Positions 1-12,070 of a stretch of 64,000 nucleotides of DNA are shown here, piece by piece. This stretch comes from Odontesthes bonariensis (lineage: Eukaryota; Chordata; Actinopteri; Atheriniformes; Atherinopsidae), in assembly GCF_027942865.1 (NCBI RefSeq), contig NC_134515.1, positions 3,728,839-3,792,838 of the forward strand. The letters are read 5' to 3'. The notes beneath the pieces were generated by a model, which saw only the letters and a list, made by a program, of their open reading frames with translations, searched no databases and was not told the origin of the DNA. The number at the start of each line of letters is the position of its first letter. The stretch's first letter is position 1. The position numbers and the translations under genes were made by a program.

Positions 1-2050
1 ACGAGTTGATCACAAAGGATATTGAATCAGTGTTACAATTAGAGTCATATTAAAGAAAATCAATACTATCTAATCACATGTGTATTAACACTGTGGTCCA
101 AACGTCACCGGCCTCGTCTCCCAACAGCTATAAAGTGAACTTTATTCTAAATGGTGTATTTGGATTTTTTCAGGATTCGATTGGTTGATTATTGATTCAA
201 TATATATTGAATTTAAAGCATGAATTTGATGATGTCATCTTCTTTTCGGTGATGTCCTCAAATGGCAGGAGCTGCAAAAGACCAGGTAAAAACTGAATTT
301 CAGTCAGAAGAAATCAGCACCAAAATGTGGCAGAAAAACCTTTTGTTAACACACTGTGAATGTGGTTTGGTGGGAATAATCATGTCTTCTGCAGCTTTTT
401 AGGAAACATGCGGAGGAATTAAATAAAAAGATATACAATGAGATAAATAACTGACAGAAATGGACTAGAATACGAAACATAAGAAAGGAACTATTAAACC
501 AACGCAGAAAAACACAGACCATGACAACCTGACATCACACTTCATGGTGTTCACTGAGTTGAGTCACATGATGAATATCTCCATCACAACTGAGCCAGTA
601 AAATTGACCAATCACGTTTAGTTTTGTCCCTAAGTCATTGCTGTCCCGGTTCAAACCCTCCATGTGGGACGCTGTGGTCACTAAACACGTATTTTCTGTG
701 CAGAAAAAGTGAACTACGCCCACTCTTGCTGCTCCATGAGCAGCATTCTCATTGAAAACTGGCGTAAGCATCCAGGTGTTGGGTTAGAAGTAATGCTGAT
801 CAGAGCCAGAGCCCATAAATACCCCCGAACACTGCAGAGTCACTTGATGCGGGACTGAATTCTGATCATGTTCCTGTAATACTCAACAACACCAGATGTT
901 AGTGGGCTTCACATTTCATCAAATCTTTCCATGACAGCTTAGCAACCATAACTAGGTTTGCAGTTCAGTCAGATTTCTTATATCCATTTGCTCAGACATG
1001 AACTGTAAATGTTAGCATGTCAAGCTGTGTAGCTCACAAAGTTATGCGGTGGAACTACAAAAGTCAAGCTAGAGCTCATATTCAGCTGTGATTGTTGCAG
1101 CTGATCCTCAGCTGTGTTGGTGTCCGAGCCTTTGGTTCAGGTTGTGGAGCAGTTAGCATCGCTCTCATTCTTTTTGTAGCTTCTCCAACTTCTATCCCAG
1201 CAGCATCTCATGTCACAGCCCCACACACATTATAAAGCAGCTTCAGTACATTGCTGCCACCTGGTGGTATAAGCATTACCACCAGTGTAACCTTAGCAGC
1301 TTGTTTAATCCCACTGTGCAGATCAACATGTGTTTGTGTGGAAGTTCAGCCATTAACGGATCCCAGATATCAGCAGAGCTCTCTGTGTTGTCAGCAGCTT
1401 TTATATCTTTACAGCAGAGTCACTTCCAAACACCAACGTGAGTCGGGGTCAATCTGAAATACCAGCTTCCAGAGAAAGTTGATTCTCATGATTGGAAACT
1501 GTTTTTGACCAATAAAGGTTAACTTGAATAGGCTTTCGTTTCTGGTTAATATAGAAAATAAATGTGACCTCATGGCTCTGTTTAACACTACCTGGTTTCA
1601 GTAAATAGTCCATAAAAGGCCTGTCGGAGCTATTTGTTATTTTGTAATATTTGGCTCACTTATTATTTAGTTACCTTTTGGGGGTTTAGTTTTGGGGAAT
1701 ACACCTTTTTTGGTTGTTTATGATATTTAGTATTTTTTGAGTTAATTTGGGTATTTAACTATGCTTTTATTTTGAAGGCACTGGTTAGCTGGGGCTCACT
1801 GGGAGAGTTTTATTAGATGGGCAGGCAGTCACAGGTGAGCAGGCACCTGGGAGGGCTAATGGTTTTTGACCAGGGCAAGAGAGGCGGCAAAGGCAAAGTT
1901 CTTTGTTCGTTTGCTTGGTTTGAAGAATAAACCTAAAGAAACAATTTTTTTTTTGCCTGGACAATGGACTCATTTATCCTGCGTAAATTCACTCCCTAGC
2001 TGTCTCAGTGGCTGTTTGATTTCATTTAGTTTATTATTGTTTTGATTTTT
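1..2050. other. RBL 3' flank; no confident gene
   Basis: This stretch lies downstream of RBL copy 1 on the minus strand. An open frame at 535-771 (minus) is conserved in all three units, and in U2 it opens further to 30223. It matches no lectin domain I recognise, and could be 3' UTR or a terminal exon. AATAAA-type signals on the minus strand occur near 2028 and 140. The 170 bp at about 1620-1790 are present in U1 and U3 but absent from U2. Confidence 0.4.
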
Positions 2051-2103
2051 TGATTATTGACACTGAGGACGAGTAGTCCATAAAAGGCCTTTAAAGTACT
2101 TAC

Positions 2104-5100
2104 ATATGCATATGTAGGTCACCTCCAGGTACTTGTATGTGCCAACACAGGGGTCTCCAAACATTGAGTTGCTTGCTTTGACAGAACAGCTGCTTTTCCC
2201 ATTGCAGCTGTGGATGAAACAGGAGCTTTAACATGGACTGAGGGAACATGGGTGCTATTAGATGGAGGATTGGAGTAAAGTAACATTCTGTACCTGGCAG
2301 CAACTTCACTCGCAGGCCTTGAGCAGAGGATATTTTGGACCTGATCGGTAGGACGCCCAAAAATGCACGTGTTCCTGTCACTGCGTCCATAATCGGCCCC
2401 GAGGACAGATATAACCTGCCCCTCACCTGACGAACAGAGAAGTTAGATACCCAGCTGGTGAAAGCAAGGAAAACACAAACATGTATATTTATGGCATCAA
2501 TCCAATGAAAATACAAGAATCTCACCACACTGAAGGTTTGCCAGAGAAAATTCACACGCTACACTTCGGACTGTTGGAGCAACAGAAATCACATGAGAAA
2601 CAGAAATCACCTCTGTTCAGCTGTTATGAGTTCAGTTTGATGCCACAGACCTGCAGGGAAGCAGCCGTAGGTGGTGTCCAGGTACTTGTAGATGCCATGG
2701 CAGGGATCAGAGGTACGAACGACGTTTGCATTGATTTCACACACTTTCTTACCGTCACATCTGCAGGAGCAAAAGGAAGGAAAAGAGCTTGTTTCCAGGT
2801 TTGAATAGAGGGATTCAAGGTAAACACAAGAAACTTGTGCTAAAGAAAAATAAATAAATAAAAAGAACCAGACTCAGTGAATAATTCCCTATACTATAGA
2901 TCAGTGAGCACCAACATATCATTGGGGTCATCAGGTGGGAACCTCCTTTCATCAGTGTTTCGTCTAGTTGGGCCCACAACACCTCCAGGAGGCTAGAGAG
3001 TGATCACTGGCGTTCCAGAGTCACTCCCCTAATGCCAGCCAACACTGCTCCTCACACCACAACAACCATCTTTTTTTTCTGGGCTTTTTATGCCTTTAAT
3101 GATAGGACAGTTGGAGAGAGACAGGAATGCAAGGGGCAGAGAGAGGGGGGAGACATGCAGCAAAGGGCCGCTCGGTGCGGGACTCGAACCGGGGCCAGCT
3201 GCAGCGAGGACTATAGCCTCTGTACATGGGGCGGCTGCTTAACCCACTACGCCACCGACCACCCCAACAACCATCTTTTACAGCCACAAGCTACCCCAGC
3301 CTCTCACCAACTGCACATCAGTCACAGCCAGGATGCAAACCCTGGTTCGGGTAGGGGGTAATGAAAATATAGAGGGTGCCAGAGGTGGAGGCAGGACAAG
3401 ACACACCAGCAGATTCAGCCGACAAACTCACCTAAACAGTCCTATAATCACTAAAAATGCCAGCAAAATCAAAGCCATACAACTCACTCAAAGCCAACTT
3501 ACCCAAAATGGCCGCCTGGTTTCAAAAGGATCACATGGGCCAAACCCTCCACTTAAATATCTTGAACTTCTTCTTTGCTTTTTCAAAAGTCTGTTTACCC
3601 TAAGTGCTCCCCCTGCTGGGCCCCCAGCTGCTATTGCTTCTTCTAATCCAAATCCACTGACTGGATTTTACTGCCTCATCTGGCACTTCCTTCACTATTT
3701 TCCTCACACTCTGTCCACTTACACCCAGCTCCCTCAACAATGAGACAACAGACTTTGCAACAAATCCTTTACATCCTACTTCCACTGGACAGATTCTAAC
3801 TTTCCATCCTCGCTGCTCTGCTTCTGCCCCCAACTCTACATATCTAAGCTTTTTCCTTTCATATGCTTCTGCTACTAATTCCTCCCAAGGAACAGTCAGC
3901 TCTATGAAATAGACTCTCATCCTACTCCTAGACCACAAGACTATATCAGGCCTTAGATTTGTAGAGGCTATCTCCTGGGGAACAACAAACGTATTTTCTA
4001 AATCTACCTGCATCTCCCAATCACAAGCATCCTCCAAGCTGCCGTGTCTCCTTATCGTCTTATAAACTTTCTCCCCCTCTTGAACAAACTGAATTGCAAC
4101 TCTCTTCACCTTAGACCTTCCTAAGTTTACCAGCCTTTGTTTATCTTCAATACCTGCAGCTAAGCTTCTTAATACTTGGTCATGTCGCCATGTATACCGG
4201 CCTTGTGACAGACTAACCTTACAACCTGACAAGATATGCCTTAGAGTTGCAGTACCTGAACATAACGAACATAACGGGTCTCCATTTACCCAGAGTTTCA
4301 GGTTCTGGGAAGTTGGTCATACATCATATGTTGCCCCTACCAAAAATCTAATACTCCTTTCCTTCATACTCCACAGTTCTTTCCAACTAAGCTTTTTCTT
4401 CTCTACACCTTCACAATTCAACCACCGTCCCTGCTTAGCCTGAGCCACTGCCTTTGCACCCCTTAACATTTCCTCCTGTCTACGAACCTGCTCAACAACT
4501 AGCTTTCTCTTCTCCTTGGGACCTGCTCTACTCCACACTGGTTTGCCTAGGCCAAGCCCCAAGCCTCCCCGGCCTATTTGCATATTACCCACAATCTCTG
4601 CATGTCTAAGAGTTGCTTCTCCCTCCTGAGCTGCCATTCTTGGATTCCACTTTCTCCCACTTTACTAACTACCACATCTTTACTTGGACCCCTTCTGTTC
4701 ACTCTATACATGCTGCCTCTGGGTCAAATTCTGAAGAACTCTAAAGACAGTGGCCACAAACAGTGGCCACATCAACCTATAGGAAACAATCCAAACCGCA
4801 GACACCACAGCTTCAACTTTCCTGGAAGCCCTGATTTATCTATTCTATCCAGTCCCTCAGCAACATCTTTCTGAAACTGCACTGCCTGCTCTCCATCATT
4901 CATGTCTGCCTGGTACCACCTGCCTAAACTCTTTACTGCCTTTTCCCTAATTATTGGAATGTTTTCTTCATCAATTACAAACTTTCTATCACTTAATTTC
5001 CCTCTACTTATTGAGATACTTCTAGACTTAGTAGGTTTGATTTTCATACCAGCCCACTTTAGATTTTTATTAAGTCTCTCAAGTATTCTCTTCATACATG

Positions 5101-8100
5101 GCACTGTTGTAGTCACCAACGTCATATCATCCATGTATGCTCTAATTGGTGTAAGGCGCATGCCATCCTGACGTCTCTCTCCACCTACAACCCACTTGGA
5201 AGCTCTAATAATTATCTCCATCGCCATTGTAAATGCTAATGGAGAAATAGTACACCCTGCCATAATGCCTATTTCTAGCCTCTGCCAACCTGTTGTGAAA
5301 CCTGCTGTACTTAGGCAGTCTAATATCCTGAAAATATGCTCTTACTAAGTTAACAACTATTACAGGCACTCCAAAATACTCAAATGCTTTCCAAATAAGG
5401 CTATGTGGCACTGAAACAAATGCATTTGCTAGATCCAGAAATATAACTTGCAAGTCTTTTTTCTCAATCTTGAATCTGATGCCAAATCATGCTAGTGTGC
5501 TTTAAACACCCTGCGAAACCTGGTATTCCTGCCTTCTGCACAGTATCTATCAAGCTATTCTTTTCTAAATAACTGGCTAATCTCTGTGCAACTAAACTAA
5601 AGAAAATCTTCCCCTCTTCATTTAGGAGAGAGATCATCCGGAACTGACTCAGGTCCGAGGCCTCTTTCTCCTTTGGAATAATAACGCCTCCTGCCCTACG
5701 CCATGCTCTAGGAATAACCTGTTTCTCCCAAACTATTTTTAATTGCCTCCACTAAAACTTGAGGACATCAGGTGCACTTTTATAAACCCGGTAGGGGACT
5801 CCATTTGACCCTGGGGCCGCCGAAGCCTTTGCACGCCTGACTACCTCCTCAACCTCCTTCCACCTAGGTGGTCTAACGTCCATCTTATGAGCTATCTCTC
5901 CTAACGGTGGCATGTCAGGTGGAAGGCCTACTACTCTACGCTGTTCAAGATCTGAATATGTATTTCTTAGATACTCTTCCACCTCTGACTTTGTTGCCTT
6001 AAGCTGCCCTCCCTTTTCCTGGTTAAACAATCCTTTTTACAAACTTGAACGGATCCCTGTAAAATGCCGTTCTTACATATTCTTTCTTCTGTCTCTTTTT
6101 CCTAATATTTTCCGCCCTTCTGAGTATTGCTAGCCTGCCTCTCGATTCTTCCTGCAAAACATTAATTCCCTCTCTCTCTTCTTCTGTATCTTTTTTCCAC
6201 TGCTTTCTTAAATTTCTTCTTTCCTTAACCAATTTCTCCATCTCTTTTTGCCGTCTAGACTTAACTAAATGTACTGTTTCAACCCTCTTTCTATCTTGCA
6301 CCCCAAATCTTTCTACACAATAGGAGTAAATTATATCTCCCATCTTCTCTAGCCTATCGCTTGCATTTCCTCCTAACCTACCCAATATTATTGACAAATC
6401 TTTATTGACTGCCTCCCATTCTTTGTTACTATTTGCCCTAGGCCACTTAACTCTAGCTTTCTGCTCCATATTTCTCTCTCTAACTGGCCTGTTCACCTCA
6501 GTATCAGCTGCATCCCTTCTTAGAACCTCCTCCTCCCCCTCCGTAGCTGTGTTATTGATATCCTTCGGACTGTGGTTTTCTACCTGCCGCTGGACTTCAT
6601 CCGGCTTACTCGACTGACTTCTTAAAAAGTACTGATCGATTCGGCCACACTGCCCTTCCTTTACCACACATCTCTTTCTTCCCTGATGCATTTTAAGGCC
6701 TCTAACTGATGTTTCTTTCTGCCAGCCACAAGGACAAACCTGAAGCTTACTTCCCTCTGGTCTACCACTTTTATTTACGCTCTCTTTCCTCTGAGAATTG
6801 TTCTGGTCAGTTCTAGCCCTAGAGAATAGGTCCGTGCCCCTATCCTTCACTGAGTCGTGTATCCACCTCATAGTCATGTTCGTTCCAGGGAAGTGAATTG
6901 ATTACAGATTGATCTCTGGTGGGCCTGTTACTGTTTAATATCAACATCATTAGGAATGTTGTCCCACCAAAATGAGCGGTTGCTCAATTTGTCTCAGACT
7001 TTTTCATCCCACCACATGTCATCCATCACTTGGCTGCTTCAGCTGTTTATTTATCGCTTTAACTTTGATTCATTTCCAACTCCGTTAGCTCCTTTTAGTC
7101 AAGTTAAACCTCTGCTGCTTGTCAAATTCAAACATTTTCAATGAGTGTGCGACTCATCTGGTGGATTGATTCTGCGTCGTCATGGCAACTGTACCTTTTT
7201 TTCAGGACATCCACAGTGCCTTTCTGAGAGCACTTTGTGTTGGTGAGCTGCTCTGAAGGTCTGCCCTCACTGCAGGTCTCTGTGTCCAAACGTCCATACA
7301 GAGCTGACTGCACGATGATCACGCCATCCTCTGTTTCACAGAAAACACAGGAAGAAGATTTAATAATCCCAATCATCTTTATTTGATCCCAATAAAACTT
7401 CATTTTTCCATCACATAAAAAAGAAAATGAATTAAATAAATTAAAATAATTCAAATCTCTTGAAGTGAAAATGTATGTCAAGTAGATAATGGTGTAAGAC
7501 CCCTTAAATAACTTATAGAAATAATAACTGTCTATGTTTCATTTATGTTTTATCAAGAAATCCAACATCTAAGCTTCCTGGTTTTACATCAGCCTCAGTT
7601 TCTTTCAGACAGAAAGAGGCAGCTCCTGGTCCATGTGAGTTCAGCTGAGTTCTCTGCACAGACGCTGTCTTTAAGCTGCTTTAATGCTGATTCTGTGGTT
7701 ATAAAATCAGGATTTTATTAGAGCAGAGCGACAGTCTGGAAATGCTTTAAGTGAGCTGACACGTAGTCCTAATGGGCTGATTTTAGTCCAAGTTTTGAGA
7801 AAAGAAACAGAAAAATATGTGAATCGGAGCAGCTTTACTGGGAATTCAGCTGGATTAATAAACACTTTACAGTTTTTTCCTGAAAGATGCAGAAATGTTA
7901 AACTTTTTGGCCTGTATAAAGCACCAAGCACCATCAGTCTATTTATATATCTATGATTCATGTATTTTGTGTTTTGCATTTTCCTATGTTTCGGGGTTTC
8001 TTATGTTCTGATGGACAACCAGGAGGTCATCCGGGAGGTCGGCCAGAGGAGCTCCTGATGATCCAAAACCACAGTAAAAACAGTAGAAAAACAAGGCCTG

Positions 8101-10460
8101 AGACATGGACATGAAACAGTGATCCGACAGGGAATAACTGAAACCAAGGAGTTAATATACTGAGGGAGTAAATACTACAAAATAAAACAGGAAGTGAACT
8201 AAATAAGGAGTAAGAATCTATCTATCAGTCTATCTAAGATAAGATGAGAAGTAAGAATAGAATCGACTTGTTTACTTTGACTTGTTTTCCAGCAAACTTT
8301 TGAGTGTGCTGGAGCTGCTCAGTCGTACCGCAGCTCATGCGCTGGACATTGTGACTGTCATCGCAGGTGATCACTCTCTCTGTGGTTATGGCGGTCCCAG
8401 CGAAGGGAAACGGTTCTTCGGCTCCGGCAAAACCTGGAATGAAAAGCAAAATGTTTGGTGAATAGTTACTCCATAAAAGAGAAAATCTGTTGGTTATGGT
8501 GCTGAAGCAGCTCTCTCACCTACACTTTCTTTTCAGGTTGATATAAATAAATACATGTAGAAATATTTATTTCATTAAATGGTGGAGGGAGCTGCATCAA
8601 CAAAGACTGCTGACAAGATAACAGATCAAAAGGTCAGATCTCCACTTTCTGGGTTAAGAGTCGCCTCCCTCAGCATTTCATTGTAAACTATACAACTCTG
8701 AATAATATGGCATGCATTAAAGTTACTTATAGAGTCAAAACAAAGCTTGATTAAGTGTAAAAAGTTTGGATTCCCTCCTGTGCCTCACAATGGCTTGGTT
8801 TTACAGAACAGAATGAAATGTGTATTGACCTGAACACGTCAGCAAAGATGATGCTGCCAGCACTGAAAAGAGAAAAGAAACCTCAGTGTTAGTTGATTTA
8901 CTTGTCCTGTTACTTCTGTTTAAAGCTGCTTTAGCATTGGGCTTTTCCATGTCGAGTCAGACAAATTAATTCCACTTCCCCATGAATGATGATGATCATG
9001 GTGATCACACCATCAGGCTGCAGTGAAACAGTAAAGTCTGAGGGCAGAGACGAAGGAATGCAGGAACGGCTCAGATCACAGAGTCAAAACCTGGAGACAT
9101 TTCAGTAGCATGAACTACAGCTTTCATAAGGAGGGTGAGAGGGAACAGGTGGATGGATGATCAGAACATCCAGGATTTTTATGCACAAGGGTCAGTTTCA
9201 CTGTGCTCAGAGTTTGTACTGAAACATGAATGTGCATCATTTTTGCACCTTCACCATCAAACATCATGTAAAACCTTCATATCTTTAAAAATCATAAGGC
9301 TCGGTATGATTACTGGTTTTCATCGTAGACTGTATCTTTAAGGATTGAGATGACATTTGTTGTGAGTTGGCGCTCTATAGATAAAATCAAATTGAATTAT
9401 ATAATCATAAGTGAAAACAGTGCTTTGCCCTGAGAAGAGACAGAGGTCCCATCACTATCCCCACCTCAGTTCTTTCTCTTTAACTTCACAGGCAAAACCT
9501 GAAGAAACTGAAAAGACTTTCATGCTCACAGGTTAAAAATGATCATTTGGCTGATGGCAGATACAGGTTGTTTCTGTCTCTTTTAACACTCTGGGGTCTA
9601 AGAACCCGCCGGCGGGATTTTTGACACTTCTCCAAAAACACATCTGTAACTGTGAGTTTTTGTCATTCAAACATATAAGTGACACCATTAAAAACCTTGA
9701 AACTTATACTTTTCAAATATATATATATATATATTAAAATAAATGATATAGCTGGCCCTTTTTAAAGAGAGTGAAAAGAAATCTTTGGATTTTCTGTACT
9801 CTCTGACTGCATCAGCCTCCTAGGCCACACCTATCGCTATTCACATGTTAAGTACCAGGTGATTGAGTGGCTATTCACAGGTGAGAACACGCCCCATTCA
9901 GCCAGCATCAACAGACAATTATCACATGGAGAGTGACAGGGGGGTGGGGGCAATCGGGGGTGTTACACACCCATCTAATTAGGATTCAGCTAACAGAGAC
10001 ACTGCCTTGAGTTACAATGACTTTTTTACAGCTTGTGTGGAAACAACAAAACATTTCTGACTGCACTTTTTACTTTTATGCAGCCAACACTTTTGTTTAC
10101 AAGGTTCAACCTTCAAAAGTCTTGGCTAGATATATTTATAGACCTCTAAAACCTGTTTTTTGTACAGTTGTGTTTCCCCTCAATTTAAATAAAACTTGTT
10201 TGTATTACATTCACTTCACTCTCATATTGTTTTTTGTTAGGCTTTTCAGAATACAACCATATGTGTCACTTTTGCAGAGATGTTTACAGTTAGTTGAAAT
10301 ACTTGAAAATGTCAAGGTGTTGCAAACTGCCTCAAAGTCTCTGAAAGAATGTATAGAAATAATAATTTCTTCTGTCTCCTTCTATGTTTTATCAATAAAT
10401 CAAACATCTACAGTCAGCTGTGTACTTACGCAGTGAGATGCTCAGTCTGGTGCAGAACAT
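2104..10460 (-). CDS. Rhamnose-binding lectin (SUEL-type, two CRDs), copy 1, 8 coding exons
   Basis: Predicted secreted lectin binding L-rhamnose/galactose-type sugars; the family occurs in fish eggs, skin mucus and innate defence. Exons run 10430-10460, 8830-8862, 8329-8433, 7195-7330, 2651-2760, 2526-2570, 2294-2426 and 2104-2207. All joins are GT..AG and keep frame, giving about 232 residues. Exons 1-2 encode a hydrophobic signal peptide with [10 protein letters not shown] at its start. CRD1 is about residues 42-136, with YGR at 68-70, DPC at 120-122 and KYL at 127-129. CRD2 is about 141-231, with YGR at 166-168, DPC at 216-218 and KYL at 223-225. These are the family's hallmark motifs and the cysteine pattern is intact. 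Intron 4 is over 4.4 kb because a LINE and a SINE sit in it. The C-terminus is uncertain: a good donor follows 2104, so either a short terminal exon exists or the frame reads through to a stop at 2054-2056. Looks functional. Confidence 0.92.
3075..3264 (-). mobile_element. tRNA-derived SINE in RBL intron 4 (U1)
   Basis: Read on the minus strand, this begins with a tRNA-like head. It has an A-box-like GGCGTAGTGGG (3244-3254) and a B-box GGTTCGAGTCCC (about 3179-3190), followed by a tRNA-unrelated body ending in a poly(A) tail (poly(T) on plus). It is flanked by a target-site duplication of about 14-15 bp, CAACAACCATCTTTT, at 3060-3074 and from 3265. The element is intact and sits just downstream of the LINE remnant in the same intron. 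Confidence 0.9.
3290..6930 (-). mobile_element. RLE-type non-LTR retrotransposon (R2/Hero-like), decayed, U1
   Basis: Minus-strand fragments in order match a single-ORF LINE with a restriction-like endonuclease. The N-terminal region (6023-6877) has a zinc-finger-like [18 protein letters not shown] fragments follow at 5752-6030, 5205-5453 and 4772-5263, with the catalytic AYMDD motif. Next comes a linker with a CCHC-type CSLC..H..C motif near 4210-4262, then an endonuclease-like domain (3600-4232) with [15 protein letters not shown] and KKLRYVEL. This architecture is typical of the R2/NeSL/Hero superclade; assignment to Hero is tentative. It is inactive: multiple frameshifts, a TGA between linker and CCHC, a 2-nt deletion near 5313 shared with U3, and a 64-bp foreign patch at 4683-4746 replacing about 200 bp. 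It lies in the same orientation as RBL, inside intron 4. The element's outer ends are approximate. Confidence 0.85.
9587..10346 (+). mobile_element. piggyBac-like MITE A, right end deleted (U1)
   Basis: Begins after TTAA (9583-9586) with CACTCTGGGGTCTAAG, close to the terminus of the complete element in U3. It contains an (AT)n run near 9718-9734. The right terminus is missing: homology stops at about 10346 and joins directly to intron sequence that in U3 lies about 400 bp further on. It sits in RBL intron 1. No transposase frame is present. Confidence 0.8.
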
Positions 10461-10637
10461 GGTGTCAGGAGATGCGGTCGGAGGTGCTGAAATGAAGGAA
10501 ATGAAAAAGACTCTGGATATTTATTCTGCTGGGGTAAGAGCCATCTTACGACACACGAATACAAAGTATGGGGAAATAATCTTTTACTGACGTGTTGCAT
10601 AGATTAAATCAGAAAACAAAAATGCTGGAACTGGTCT

Positions 10638-12070
10638 AACTGGCACGTGCAAGAGGATGGTAGATTTGCATACTCCACGCCCAAAATGATACCATATAAG
10701 GCTGTGCTTCCTCTGTCCTGTGCCAGGAAGTGTTGAGTCATGAGAACGGCATCAAGGCGCATAAAGAACAACTTTACGGGCTCTGAGATTAAAGTTCTGC
10801 TTTCAGAGATCCAGAAAGGAAAATCTGTCATTTTTAGCAGTGTCAGCAGTGGAATTACGGGACCTGCTAAAGCCAAGAAATGGGAAGCAATTACGAGTGC
10901 TGTTAACTCTGTGTCACCGAAATAAAAAAGAAATGGTTTAATATGAAAATGGCTTAAAAAAAACAAAAACGTCTCGCCATGGCCAGGCGCTCGATGACTG
11001 CAACTAAAGCCGTGCAATCAGTTGTTGCCTCATCATGATGGCTCTTTGATGGGGCGGTTAATGAGGGGGGTCTTCTGGCACCACACCTTCTGGTCTGCCT
11101 GGGCTGGTTCAGGTGGAGACCCTCGTTCATGGCAATATTGTACAAATCTGGGATGACTTCTCTGGGCTATAGAGCAGTTTGCCCCCCCGCTGTATCGAGA
11201 CGCACCCACCTGGCCTTCAGCTCAGTGCGCTCCACGACAGCACGGGTGCTTTGATGCGTATATGTGTCCAGTCTATTGCTCCGATTATGTTTGGCAGTCC
11301 AGCCACGGCATGAAAGTCCCTCTTAATTTGTACTTGTTGGACAGCGGTGTATGGGAATCTGATGTACCATGGGTGATAAACTGATGAGAGCTTTGATGAC
11401 CAAGCGGAGCGCACGACTCACAGAGGACTGGGACACCCCCGATCTGTCTCCAATCTCCCTCTGAAAGGTTCCAGTGGCCAAAAATCCAAGGGTGGTGAGG
11501 ACCTGGACGTGTGGTGGAATTGGGTTTGATCGGCGTGTTTCTCTCTGGAGTTCTAGCAAGCTGCATATTTGCAGCAGCAAAGTCCTTGGGAATCTTAATC
11601 ACGATGTCAGCCATTCGTCTGTCTCCGCAAGGATATCTACACGTTCTCGGAACACACGCTCCCCTCCAAGAGCCTGGCGCGCTAATGCATCCAAAAGTAG
11701 CAAGTCAGCCGCTGGTTATACTTCCCATTGACCTTGTTACATACAGAGTCAATTAACCTTCAATTAGTGCATAATTTAAGTCAAATAGAATAATGTCAAC
11801 ATCATTATGGGGTATAATGTATATATTTATTTATGTTTGCTTCAAAGTAATTAAATATACAATCCATTAGTCAAGCTAACTTGATTGGAATGACAGCGGA
11901 CTATTTTACGAAACTCCTACGACAGGTCTGGATCACTCGTAATTCTGTTCGTAACCTGAAAGAAAACGTAAGATGCAAAAAGATTGGTGAATGCGCAAAT
12001 TTTCTTAAATCACTCGTACGCACGACTTAAGAACAAATCTGTGCGTACGAACGTTGTTGCATGAGGCCCA
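10638..12070 (-). mobile_element. PIF/Harbinger transposon, internally deleted (U1)
   Basis: Minus-strand frames between about 11713 and 11217 show a HARBI1-type transposase. The N-terminal GGERVFRERVDILAETDEWL is followed by an HTH-like region (IGDRSGVSQSSVSRAL) and then NIIGAIDWTHIRIKAP, which carries the first catalytic Asp. The frame then jumps to a C-terminal piece (VIPDLYNIAMNEG) near 11145, so the middle of the DDE domain is deleted. A plus-strand frame at 10740-10925 resembles the Myb/SANT-like second protein of Harbinger elements (NFTGSEIKVLLSEIQKGKS). The right end reads TTGCATGAGGCCCA; the left end is not clear. It starts about 180 bp upstream of the RBL start codon. Confidence 0.82.
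10740..10925 (+). pseudogene. Harbinger Myb/SANT-like ORF fragment (U1)
   Basis: 61 residues beginning MRTASRRIKNNFTGSEIKVL. Harbinger elements encode a Myb-like DNA-binding partner of the transposase; the Trp/Phe spacing and the KKWEAITSAVN segment fit. A stop after SVSPK truncates it. The U2 copy (40061-40246) differs by one residue. This assignment rests on pattern recognition only. Confidence 0.6.

Noticed and set aside
2100-2555. 151-residue minus-strand frame beginning [11 protein letters not shown]
   Set aside because: It runs across two real RBL exons and their introns in the wrong frame; the lectin motifs are in another frame with clean splice sites.
3179-3254. tRNA gene on the minus strand
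   Set aside because: The A-box and B-box belong to the head of a SINE with poly(A) tail and target-site duplications; no proper cloverleaf anticodon arm was seen.
10017-10436. 139-residue plus-strand frame [12 protein letters not shown]
   Set aside because: Lies across MITE A and the first RBL intron; it breaks at the deletion junction and is absent as such from U3.
10604-11017. 137-residue minus-strand frame (MHGFSCSHRAPGHG)
   Set aside because: Antisense shadow of the Harbinger Myb-like region; no recognisable domain.
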